DNA of 64,000 bases, taken from assembly GCF_900104645.1 (NCBI RefSeq), contig NZ_FNWE01000001.1:1-64000 (forward strand). Direction: 5' to 3'. Numbering within the stretch: the first letter of the stretch is position 1; each line of letters begins with the position of its first letter. The notes under the pieces are model-generated. The model was not told where the DNA came from. It searched no databases and saw only the letters and a program-made list of their open reading frames with translations. The position numbers and the translations under genes were made by a program. The DNA is from Alterileibacterium massiliense (lineage in GTDB: Bacteria > Bacillota > Clostridia > Peptostreptococcales > Anaerovoracaceae). Below, one piece after another: positions 8,087-15,806 of the stretch.

Positions 8087-9027
8087 TGGAAAAAGAGATT
8101 AAGATACTAATTATAGATGAGGAGCAGTCTAACAACAGGCTTGATATTGCAATAAGCGAGCTTAGCAAAGATATATCGAGGAGCTATGCTCAGAATCTAA
8201 TAAGTGAAGGCCTTGTTTACCTTGATAATAAACTTGAGTTCTCAAAAAAGGTCAAGGTTAAAATTGGTCAGGAAGTAAAAATCAAATTACCAAAGATAGA
8301 AAGCGAAGAAATTCTGCCTGAAAGAATTGAAATTGAGATTGTGTATGAAGATGAAGATCTTTTAGTTGTAAATAAGCCAAGAGGAATGGTTGTCCACCCT
8401 GGGAATGGGAACTACAGAGGGACCCTTGTTAATGCTTTAAAATATAGGTATGGTGATAATTTAAGCACGACTAATGGAGATATAAGGGCTGGGATAGTTC
8501 ATAGAATTGACAAGGATACGAGCGGACTTTTAGTAGTAGCAAAGAATGATATGGCTCATGAAGCCCTTGCAAAACAGTTAAAAGATCACACCGTGGTTAG
8601 GAAGTATATAGGGCTTGCCATAGATAATATAAAAGAGGATGATTTGATAATAGATGTGCCTATAGGAAGGGATAAAAAGAATAGACTCAGGCGTCAAATC
8701 AACGGAAGCAATCCAAAAGAAGCTGTTACACATATCCATATTATAGAAAGATTTGGAAGATATACCCTATTTGAGGCAAGGCTTGATACCGGAAGGACTC
8801 ATCAGATAAGGGTGCATATGGCATATATAAAGCACCCGTTGGTAGGTGATACCTTATATGGACTGCCTATGAAAAAGCAGTTATATAAAATAGATGGTCA
8901 ATTGCTCCACGCAAAGACGCTGGGATTTATCCACCCTAGAAATGGCGAATATATGGAATTTAGCTCGGAAATCCCAAGCGTATTTTCAGAAGTTATAAGG
9001 AAGCTTAGGTTGGCAAAGAGGGATTGA
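8086..9027 (+). CDS. rluD: RluD-type ribosomal pseudouridine synthase
   Basis: This protein isomerises uridines in 23S rRNA (RluA/RluD family). An S4 RNA-binding domain occupies about residues 10-65 and the catalytic domain follows. The latter contains GIVHRIDKDTSGLLVVAKN with the catalytic Asp, and RLDTGRTHQIRVHMAYIKHPLVGD. An upstream in-frame ATG at 8059 would add nine residues encoded by the third copy of the tandem repeat. I prefer 8086 because MEKEIK is closer to the family start, but both are possible. The 3' end overlaps convergent rqcH by 23 nt. Confidence 0.92.
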   Translation: MEKEIKILIIDEEQSNNRLDIAISELSKDISRSYAQNLISEGLVYLDNKLEFSKKVKVKIGQEVKIKLPKIESEEILPERIEIEIVYEDEDLLVVNKPRGMVVHPGNGNYRGTLVNALKYRYGDNLSTTNGDIRAGIVHRIDKDTSGLLVVAKNDMAHEALAKQLKDHTVVRKYIGLAIDNIKEDDLIIDVPIGRDKKNRLRRQINGSNPKEAVTHIHIIERFGRYTLFEARLDTGRTHQIRVHMAYIKHPLVGDTLYGLPMKKQLYKIDGQLLHAKTLGFIHPRNGEYMEFSSEIPSVFSEVIRKLRLAKRD

Positions 9028-10681
9028 CATATACGGTCTTATTTGAATCAAAGATAACCATTCCGGGCTTTGCATTCTTAGGCTTTTTAACTCGTCTAAC
9101 GGATACATAGTCTACAGGAACATTTTCACCCTTAGACGCCTTGCTATGATATGCGGCAATTGAAGCTGCTTCATATATAATATCGGGGTCCAAATCAGAA
9201 ATTTGAACATCATTAGGAAGAGATACAATTACATGAGAACCGGCAATGTCTTTGGTATGAAGCCATAGGTCGGTTTTTTTGGCAAATTTTATTGTTAGAT
9301 AATCATTTTCACGATTATTTCTTCCCACATAGGCGGTATATCCCGAGCTAAGAACATATTTTAATGGACTAGGCTTGTACAAATTTCTTTTATTTTTATT
9401 ATTTTTCTGGTTTTGGGCTCTCATATAACCCTCGTCTTCTAGCTCTGAGCGGATAAGAGCAAGGTCATCTACTGATTTTGCATTGTCAATTGACAAAAGA
9501 ACTGACTCAAGGTATTCAATATCCCTATCGACATCGATGAGCTGAATTTTCTTTTCTTTCAATGCAACCTTTGATTTTGAATATTTTTTAAAAAATCTCT
9601 GTGCATTTTTAGCAGGGCTTAATCTGGTATCCAGCGGTATTTTAACAAGGCTACCATCATACCAATTCAAAAGCTCGACTGTAGGCTCACCACCTTTAAC
9701 CATATGTAAGTTTGCCGTCAAAAGCTCACCATATAGCTTGCAAGACTTTGATTTTTCAGCACTTAAAATATCTTCATTTAGACGCTTTTTCTTTAATCCT
9801 GCCTTGTCCAAAAGCTTTTTAACATTCCTATGTAGGGGAGCAGATTTCTGCTTTAATAGGTTGGTATTTTCCTTATGAAAATAAAAATATTCTACGCACT
9901 CACTAAGGCTTCCATAATATTTGATGTCGAGGTCTTTATATTCTGACAAATCAGCCAAGTGAAATTCTATTGGAACACCTTTATCAAAGTAAATTCTAGC
10001 CTTAAAAGACATCTTATCGACCGAGGAGATGATTTCATCAAGCCTTTTTGCAGGAGGATTATAATTTGATATTTCCCTTGCTATTGCAGGAGATATACCT
10101 GCTACCTTGCCTATGATGATTTTTGCATTTTCCCCTATATCTGTTTGCCCTGTTATTCCTTTAAATGGTATCTTATCTTGAACAGGTGGATATTTATATA
10201 TAGCTCCAGCAAGAGTTTGCCTATATTGATTAACATCAATAGAAATTCTTTTACAAGCATCTATTATCTTGTTCGTATCCATATCGATCAAAATAATATT
10301 GCTATGCTTTCCCATTAGTTCAAAGATGAGCTTTCTCGATATTGTAAATCCCATCTCAGATAAAGCTTCAATATCCATCTCGATAATTCTCTCAGAATCC
10401 TTTTGCCTTATCTCTATAACCCTGCCTCCGAGCAGATATTTTCTTAAAACCATGCAAAAATTAGGAGGATTAACTGGGTTTTCGTATTTATTTTCTGTCA
10501 AGCAGAGCCTTGAGGACATTCCATTGCAAGAAGCAAGCAATCTAAAATTGCCTGCCGTCGTATGGAACTGAATTATTATCATTTCCTTAGCAGGTTGATA
10601 TATCTTGTCAATCTTTCCTAGTTTTAAAAGAGAGCTAAGCTCTTTTGTGATCCCATATGTAATTATTCCATCATAAGCCAT
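9005..10681 (-). CDS. rqcH: RqcH/Rqc2 (NFACT, FbpA-like) ribosome quality-control protein
   Basis: RqcH binds peptidyl-tRNA-stalled 50S subunits and directs addition of C-terminal alanine tails that mark products for ClpXP. The protein has NFACT-N (1-190), a long coiled coil (about 270-420) and NFACT-R (about 435-550, with TDLWLHTKDIAGSHVIV). The length, 558, is normal. The tRNA-binding pair known as D97-R98 in B. subtilis reads E97-R98 here; the neighbouring E121-x-M123 and GKHSNIIL motif are kept. The promoter places the transcription start on the A of the ATG, so the mRNA is probably leaderless. Confidence 0.93.
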   Translation of the reverse strand: MAYDGIITYGITKELSSLLKLGKIDKIYQPAKEMIIIQFHTTAGNFRLLASCNGMSSRLCLTENKYENPVNPPNFCMVLRKYLLGGRVIEIRQKDSERIIEMDIEALSEMGFTISRKLIFELMGKHSNIILIDMDTNKIIDACKRISIDVNQYRQTLAGAIYKYPPVQDKIPFKGITGQTDIGENAKIIIGKVAGISPAIAREISNYNPPAKRLDEIISSVDKMSFKARIYFDKGVPIEFHLADLSEYKDLDIKYYGSLSECVEYFYFHKENTNLLKQKSAPLHRNVKKLLDKAGLKKKRLNEDILSAEKSKSCKLYGELLTANLHMVKGGEPTVELLNWYDGSLVKIPLDTRLSPAKNAQRFFKKYSKSKVALKEKKIQLIDVDRDIEYLESVLLSIDNAKSVDDLALIRSELEDEGYMRAQNQKNNKNKRNLYKPSPLKYVLSSGYTAYVGRNNRENDYLTIKFAKKTDLWLHTKDIAGSHVIVSLPNDVQISDLDPDIIYEAASIAAYHSKASKGENVPVDYVSVRRVKKPKNAKPGMVIFDSNKTVYVNPSLPT

Positions 10682-10687
10682 GCGTAC

Positions 10688-10716
10688 AATATAACATCAG
10701 TATTAATTCCTTGCAA
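10688..10716 (-). promoter_or_regulatory. Promoter of rqcH, leaderless layout
   Basis: On the minus strand TTGCAA (10711-10716), a 17-bp spacer and TATATT (10688-10693) form a sigma-70 type promoter with an extended -10 (TG-T-TATATT). Six bases separate the -10 from the ATG, so transcription should start at the A of the start codon. No ribosome site is present. Confidence 0.7.
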
Positions 10717-10719
10717 GTG

Positions 10720-10748
10720 CTGTCATAATAGAATAAAAATGATATAAT
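10720..10748 (+). promoter_or_regulatory. Candidate promoter of yicC
   Basis: CTGTCA (10720-10725), a 17-bp spacer and a perfect TATAAT (10743-10748). It is divergent from and adjacent to the rqcH promoter, leaving a leader of about 80 nt before yicC. The -35 matches only four of six bases. Confidence 0.5.
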
Positions 10749-10835
10749 AAATAGCGAATTTTTTATTGAAACTATTATAAACTATTATATAGAAATTAAT
10801 AGAAGATAAAAACGATTGTACAGTGAGGAGATAGC

Positions 10836-11723
10836 ATGATTAAAAGCATGACAGGATATGGACGAGGCGAATATAGTGATGATATTAGAAGCATAACAAT
10901 TGAGATGAAATCTGTTAATCACAGATATTGCGATATAAATGTAAGGTTGCCATATAGATATGCCTTCCTAGAAAAAGATGTAATCAGAATAGTCAAAGAG
11001 AGATTGCTAAGGGGTAAAATAGACATATCGATAAGGTTTGATATATTTGGAGAATCAGAAAGCGATATAAGATTAAATAATGATTTGGCAGATAAATACT
11101 ACCTTGCATTAAGAGAGCTTGGTAGCAAATATGATTTATCAGATAAAAATATAAGCCTAGAAATGCTTGCAGGAATGCCCGATGTAATAAAGTCTCTACC
11201 ACTTGCGACAGACAAGGAGCTGGTTAAAAATCTGATAATGAAACCACTAAATGACTCGCTTGAAAGTATGTGCCTTATGAGGGAATCAGAGGGCAAAAAA
11301 CTAGCAATAGATATAATTAATAGGGCAGAAAATATAGATTCGATAAGGGATAAAGTTGAAGAAATTACAAAGGACTCTACATCAAAATATCAGGATAAGT
11401 TAAAGCTTAGGATAGAGGAACTTTTAAAAGATAGCATTGAAATTCCGGAGGATAGAATTGCAGTTGAAGCTGCCATATTGGCGGATAAATCCGATGTCAC
11501 AGAAGAAGTCGTAAGGTTAAAAAGCCATGTTCAGCAGTTAATTAATTATGTGAAAAGCGATGAACCAGCTCTTGGGAAAAAGATAGACTTTCTAGTACAG
11601 GAGATGAATAGAGAAGCAAACACCATAGGTTCAAAGGCAAATGATGATAGAATTACAGGGTGCGTAATTGATCTGAAGGCGGAAATTGAAAAAATCAGAG
11701 AGCAGGTACAGAATATAGAATAA
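10836..11723 (+). CDS. yicC: YicC-family endoribonuclease
   Basis: YicC proteins are metal-dependent endoribonucleases; in E. coli YicC acts on small RNAs. The 295-residue protein begins MIKSMTGYGRGE, the family signature, and ends with the DUF1732 segment (FLVQEMNREANTIGSKANDDRI, about 250-271). A ribosome site GTGAGGAG precedes ATG 10836. The order yicC-gmk-rpoZ is the usual Firmicutes order, but the small remA gene normally between yicC and gmk is absent. Confidence 0.93.
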   Translation: MIKSMTGYGRGEYSDDIRSITIEMKSVNHRYCDINVRLPYRYAFLEKDVIRIVKERLLRGKIDISIRFDIFGESESDIRLNNDLADKYYLALRELGSKYDLSDKNISLEMLAGMPDVIKSLPLATDKELVKNLIMKPLNDSLESMCLMRESEGKKLAIDIINRAENIDSIRDKVEEITKDSTSKYQDKLKLRIEELLKDSIEIPEDRIAVEAAILADKSDVTEEVVRLKSHVQQLINYVKSDEPALGKKIDFLVQEMNREANTIGSKANDDRITGCVIDLKAEIEKIREQVQNIE

Positions 11724-11746
11724 TCTGGATATTTATAGATAATTCA

Positions 11747-11755
11747 TGTTATAAT
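11747..11755 (+). promoter_or_regulatory. Extended -10 promoter of gmk-rpoZ
   Basis: TGTTATAAT (11747-11755) is a consensus extended -10. No good -35 lies 17 bp upstream, which extended -10 promoters tolerate. The predicted start near 11762 gives a 20-nt leader containing the gmk ribosome site GATGAGG. Confidence 0.45.
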
Positions 11756-11782
11756 ACTTAGCAACTTTGATGAGGAATTATT

Positions 11783-12406
11783 ATGAGCAAGAGAATTAAG
11801 ACTAGGGGCAAGCTTTATATAATTTCCGGTCCGTCAGGAACCGGCAAGGGAACTATTTGTTCGAGGATTATGGAGGAGAGAAAGCTTAGCCTTTCAATAT
11901 CAATGACGACAAGAGCACCGAGAGATGGAGAAAAAGACGGGCAAAGTTATTATTTTGTAACAAAAGAAGAATTTGAAAATAAGATTAAAGAAGATAAGAT
12001 GCTCGAGTATGCAAAAGTCTTTGACAATTACTATGGGACGCCTAAGGATAAGGTGATTTCAAGACTTGAGCGAGGGATTGATGTTATTCTTGAGATTGAT
12101 ATTCAAGGAGGCTTACAAGTTAGAAGCAAGATGCCGGAAGACTCCGTTCTAATATTCATACTTCCGCCGTCCCTTGAGGAGTTAAAAAATCGCTTAAATT
12201 CGAGGGGAACGGAATCCATAGAAGCGATAGAAAAAAGGCTTAGCAAGGCATTAGATGAAATTAGATTCATAGGGGAGTATGATTATTATATTGTAAATGA
12301 TGACCTCGAGAAAGCAGTTGGCGAGGCATTAAGCATAGTAGATGCCGAGAGGCTAAGAGTACCACCAAAGGTTAAACCAATAATTAGACAGTATGAGGAG
12401 GAATAG
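11783..12406 (+). CDS. gmk: Guanylate kinase
   Basis: Gmk phosphorylates GMP to GDP with ATP and helps set (p)ppGpp and GTP pools. The P-loop is GPSGTGKGT (about residues 16-24), followed by STTRxPR-type SMTTRAPRDGEKDGQSYYFV with GMP-binding residues and DIDIQGGLQVR (about 107). The 207-residue length is typical. An N-terminal basic extension (MSKRIKTRGK) is common in Firmicutes. Confidence 0.97.
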   Translation: MSKRIKTRGKLYIISGPSGTGKGTICSRIMEERKLSLSISMTTRAPRDGEKDGQSYYFVTKEEFENKIKEDKMLEYAKVFDNYYGTPKDKVISRLERGIDVILEIDIQGGLQVRSKMPEDSVLIFILPPSLEELKNRLNSRGTESIEAIEKRLSKALDEIRFIGEYDYYIVNDDLEKAVGEALSIVDAERLRVPPKVKPIIRQYEEE

Positions 12407-12412
12407 ATTATC

Positions 12413-12706
12413 ATGATGTTATATCCATCAATAAATGAAGATCTTAACGATAAGACGGACAGCAGGTATACCCTTGTTATGTTAGCAGCCAAGAGGGCTA
12501 GAGATATAATTGCAGGAAAACCTGTACTCACAGATGTTGACGATGTGAGACCTGTAAGTCTTGCTACAAATGAAATTTCAGAGGGCTATATTTCATATAA
12601 AAGGCTGACTGATGAAGAATATTTGATGAGCAGAGATGATAATACCAAGGCGACAGAAATAGCAGAACCTGCGGGAAACGAAGCTCAAATTGAAGAAGTA
12701 AAGTAA
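12413..12706 (+). CDS. rpoZ: RNA polymerase omega subunit
   Basis: Omega helps fold and hold the beta' subunit. The core is MLYPSINEDLNDKTDSRYTLVMLAAKRAR (residues 2-30) followed by PVSLATNEISEGYISYKRL. The last 20 residues form a variable acidic tail. Two adjacent ATGs (12413, 12416) could start it; GAGGAGG lies about 13 nt upstream. It is 7 nt after gmk and is closed by a terminator at 12723-12748. coaBC and priA, the usual followers, are not here. Confidence 0.93.
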   Translation: MMLYPSINEDLNDKTDSRYTLVMLAAKRARDIIAGKPVLTDVDDVRPVSLATNEISEGYISYKRLTDEEYLMSRDDNTKATEIAEPAGNEAQIEEVK

Positions 12707-12722
12707 CCGAGGGCATGGCAGG

Positions 12723-12748
12723 TGGAAATCGTCAGATTTCCATTTTTT
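12723..12748 (+). terminator. Intrinsic terminator after rpoZ
   Basis: TGGAAATC (12723-12730) pairs perfectly with GATTTCCA (12735-12742) over a 4-nt loop, followed by six T. Confidence 0.9.
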
Positions 12749-12807
12749 ATTCTAGTCATAATTATTTTGGGTAGTTAAAATTATAAAATTTAAAATTTAA
12801 AATCAGC

Positions 12808-13626
12808 ATGGAAAAAAGGGAAAATACAAAGGAATACGAGTTTTCAAATAAGAGAATGACAGATATTAAAATATCTGTAGGAGATGCCTTATTTAGCAAT
12901 AAAAATTTTAATATTATCGCAGGACCTTGCTCTATAGAATCTGAAGACCATATCTTTGAACTGGCTCATGATATAAAAAAGGCAGGGGCAGGTATACTTA
13001 GAGGCGGTGCATTTAAGCTTAGAACTTCGCCATATGATTTTCAAGGGCTTGGAAAGGTGGCACTGAATTATTTGGTGTCTGCTGGAAAGAAGGAAAATCT
13101 TCCTACTGTATCTGAAATAATTGATGTAAGGCATATTGATTATTATGCTGATCTAGATATGATTCAGGTCGGTGCAAGAAATATGAAAAATTATACCCTA
13201 CTTAGAGAGCTTGGAAGAGGCGATATTCCAGTCCTTCTTAAGAGGGGCATGGACTCGACTTATGAAGAATTGCTATTTGCAGCTGAATATATTATGTCCG
13301 AGGGCAATTCAAATGTTATTCTTTGTGAAAGAGGCATAAGGACATTTGAGAATTATACCAGAAATACCTTAGATATATCCGCCGTACCAGCGTTAAAAAA
13401 TTTTACGAATCTTCCAATAATCGTTGACCCTAGTCACTCTACAGGTAGAAGTGAATTGGTAGAGCCTGTTTCACTAGGAGCAGCTGCTGCAGGGGCAAAT
13501 GGACTTATAATTGAAGTGCATAAAAATCCTAGTAAAGCATTGTCAGATAAAGAGCAGGCGGTGACGCCGAGTGAACTTTCAAATATTGTAGAAAAATCGA
13601 AAAAAATAATTGAGGTGCTAGGATAG
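12808..13626 (+). CDS. aroF: 3-deoxy-7-phosphoheptulonate synthase, AroF/KDO8P-synthase-like type
   Basis: DAHP synthase condenses phosphoenolpyruvate and erythrose 4-phosphate, the first step toward chorismate. The small (272-residue) class lacks the E. coli-type regulatory insert. Conserved text includes NIIAGPCSIES (about residues 34-44), LRGGAFKLRTSPYDFQG, LKRG, ILCERGIRTFENYTRNTLD and PIIVDPSHSTGR with metal-binding His. No ribosome site precedes ATG 12808. An in-frame ATG at 12856 is an alternative that would keep all conserved residues. The next gene carries a chorismate mutase domain, a common partner of this class. Confidence 0.94.
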   Translation: MEKRENTKEYEFSNKRMTDIKISVGDALFSNKNFNIIAGPCSIESEDHIFELAHDIKKAGAGILRGGAFKLRTSPYDFQGLGKVALNYLVSAGKKENLPTVSEIIDVRHIDYYADLDMIQVGARNMKNYTLLRELGRGDIPVLLKRGMDSTYEELLFAAEYIMSEGNSNVILCERGIRTFENYTRNTLDISAVPALKNFTNLPIIVDPSHSTGRSELVEPVSLGAAAAGANGLIIEVHKNPSKALSDKEQAVTPSELSNIVEKSKKIIEVLG

Positions 13627-13715
13627 TAAAATCACCATAATTAGAATAAGTTTCATAAATACGATAATTTTTATAATCATAATAAAATTAATAAATTGGA
13701 GCGAAAACGCGGAAA

Positions 13716-15374
13716 ATGAAGAACGAAGATAAGCTAAATGAGCTTGAAAAATTCAGGAATAAAATTGACGAAATAGATAGTCAGATATTTAGCTTGCTTG
13801 GCGAGCGATTAAAAATTTCTGAAGATATTGCAGAGATTAAAAAAAGCTCAGGGTTGCCTATATTTGACGCTCTTAGAGAAAATAATAAGATAAAAGATAT
13901 TTCTGAAAGTAGCACCTTAGATGTTAGAAGGACAAATATTAATATATATAAAATTTTAAGTGAAGAGAGTAAAAATCGTCAGAATGAAATAATTGAGAAA
14001 GGAAGATATGGACTTATAGGAAGGGGTCTTGAGCATAGCATTTCACCCGAAGTTCACAGAATGTTAGGAGTGGTGAATTACGAGCTATTAGATATTAAAG
14101 ATTTAGAAGAATTAAAAGATATACTTTATGATAAAAGCTTCCTAGGATTCAATGTCACAAGTCCTTATAAAAGGGAAATTATAAAATATCTCGACGAAAT
14201 AAGCTATGAGGCAAGCCTTGTAAATGCAGTAAATACAATAAAGCGAACAAAAGATGGAAGGCTTATTGGATATAATACAGATATTTATGGATTTGAGAAA
14301 TTAGCTAGGATAAGCTCCCCAGCTGATAAAAACATACTAATCCTAGGTTCTGGCGGTGGAGCGATGGCTTCCTGCATCGGAATGAGAAATCTCAAGGCGA
14401 AGAAAATTATACTGGCATCAAGGAATCCGCTTAGAGCAAAAGACAGGGTAGCGGGACTTGCGGACGAGATAATATCCTATGACGAAATTTCAAAATATGA
14501 GGACATAGATATTATAATAAATGCAACGAGGATTGGTATGTATCCATATAATGGAAGGACTCCTTTTGACATTCAAGGGAAAAAGGTTCCAACCTTTGAA
14601 AAACTCAGCTGGGCGATAGACCTTATATATAACCCATATAGAACGAGATTTCTTTTGATATATAAGGATTATGGCAAAAAAATCATATCTGGACTTCCAA
14701 TGCTCGTATGGCAGGCGATAAGATCAGAGGAGATATGGGAAAGGCTTCCAGAGGATATAGACAAAGAGCATCTTGCAGAGATTATAATTGCTAGATGTCT
14801 ACTAAACAATTTAAATATAACATTTATAGGTATGCCAGGCAGCGGGAAATCTTCAATTTCGAGAAGACTTGCAGGCATCATGGGCAGGGAATTTATAGAT
14901 ATTGACAGGCTCGCAGAAAAGGAAATGGGAACTAGCATAGCTGATGTTATAAATGATGAAAATCTAGGAGAAGAGTATTTTAGAAAAATTGAAACATCCG
15001 TTTTAGCAAGGGAATGTAAGGAAGCTGGAAAAGTGATTGCAACAGGCGGTGGCTCGATAATACGAAGGGTGAATAGGAATTGCATTAGAGAAAATAGCAT
15101 AGTCATATATATGAAGCGACCTCTAAAATTGATAACAACAAAGAATAGACCTATAAGCATAAGAGAGGGAGTGTTAAATATATATAAAAAAAGGGCAAAG
15201 ATGTATGAAAACACCGCAGACATACTCATATTTAACGACAGGAGATTTGGGGGCATAGGCCTTGGAGGAAGAAGCAAGGCATATAATAAAGATATTAATA
15301 CTTTTGCAGCTGAACTAAGGGAAATTATAGAAGCAGAAATTAAAAATATGGCAAGGGATATTTCTGGTGATTAA
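13716..15374 (+). CDS. Trifunctional chorismate mutase - shikimate dehydrogenase - shikimate kinase
   Basis: This 552-residue fusion combines three enzymes. Residues 1-90 are an AroQ-type chorismate mutase with R14, R31, K42/K43, D51 and R54 in the places of the known active-site set. Residues 96-365 are AroE, with HSISPEVHRML (107-117), TSPYK (K152), GYNTD (D189) and the GSGGGAMA NADP loop (211-218). Residues 367-552 are AroK, with Walker A GMPGSGKSS (372-380), DID (395-397) and GGG. No catalytic residue is visibly lost. The domains catalyse two consecutive steps (AroE, AroK) and a later branch step. It lies between aroF and aroQ, 4 nt before the latter. GGAG precedes the ATG. Confidence 0.93.
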   Translation: MKNEDKLNELEKFRNKIDEIDSQIFSLLGERLKISEDIAEIKKSSGLPIFDALRENNKIKDISESSTLDVRRTNINIYKILSEESKNRQNEIIEKGRYGLIGRGLEHSISPEVHRMLGVVNYELLDIKDLEELKDILYDKSFLGFNVTSPYKREIIKYLDEISYEASLVNAVNTIKRTKDGRLIGYNTDIYGFEKLARISSPADKNILILGSGGGAMASCIGMRNLKAKKIILASRNPLRAKDRVAGLADEIISYDEISKYEDIDIIINATRIGMYPYNGRTPFDIQGKKVPTFEKLSWAIDLIYNPYRTRFLLIYKDYGKKIISGLPMLVWQAIRSEEIWERLPEDIDKEHLAEIIIARCLLNNLNITFIGMPGSGKSSISRRLAGIMGREFIDIDRLAEKEMGTSIADVINDENLGEEYFRKIETSVLARECKEAGKVIATGGGSIIRRVNRNCIRENSIVIYMKRPLKLITTKNRPISIREGVLNIYKKRAKMYENTADILIFNDRRFGGIGLGGRSKAYNKDINTFAAELREIIEAEIKNMARDISGD

Positions 15375-15377
15375 AAA

Positions 15378-15806
15378 ATGAAAATACTTATAATTAATGG
15401 TCCAAATATTAATATGCTCGGAATTAGAGAGCCGGACATATATGGAAGCAGGTCATATGAAGATTTAATAGAATTTATCAAAGAGGGTGCAGAGCTTTCT
15501 GATGAACTTATCTTTGTTCAATCAAATCACGAGGGAGATATTATTGATTATATTCAAAGGGCATATTTTGAAAACTTTGATGGAATAATAATTAATCCGG
15601 CAGCATATACTCATACAAGCATAGGGATTGCCGACGCATTGAAAGCTATTAAGGTTCCAGCTGTTGAGGTGCATATATCGGATATTAAGGCAAGAGAGAG
15701 CTACAGAAGCAAATCCTTAGTTGAAGATGCAACTGTAGCTACAATTACGGGTAAGGGCTTCGATGGATATATAGAAGCTCTTAATATTTTACATGAGCTA
15801 GACTAG
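15378..15806 (+). CDS. aroQ: 3-dehydroquinate dehydratase, type II
   Basis: It converts 3-dehydroquinate to 3-dehydroshikimate, feeding the AroE domain of the gene before it. The 142-residue protein is typical of the dodecameric type II class. Visible motifs are INGPNINMLGIREPDIYG with the catalytic Tyr, QSNHEGDIIDYI, INPAAYTHTSI, and VEVHISD with the active-site His. The ATG follows the fusion gene by 3 nt, so the two are co-translated. Its 3' end overlaps convergent gpmI by 9 nt. Confidence 0.96.
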   Translation: MKILIINGPNINMLGIREPDIYGSRSYEDLIEFIKEGAELSDELIFVQSNHEGDIIDYIQRAYFENFDGIIINPAAYTHTSIGIADALKAIKVPAVEVHISDIKARESYRSKSLVEDATVATITGKGFDGYIEALNILHELD

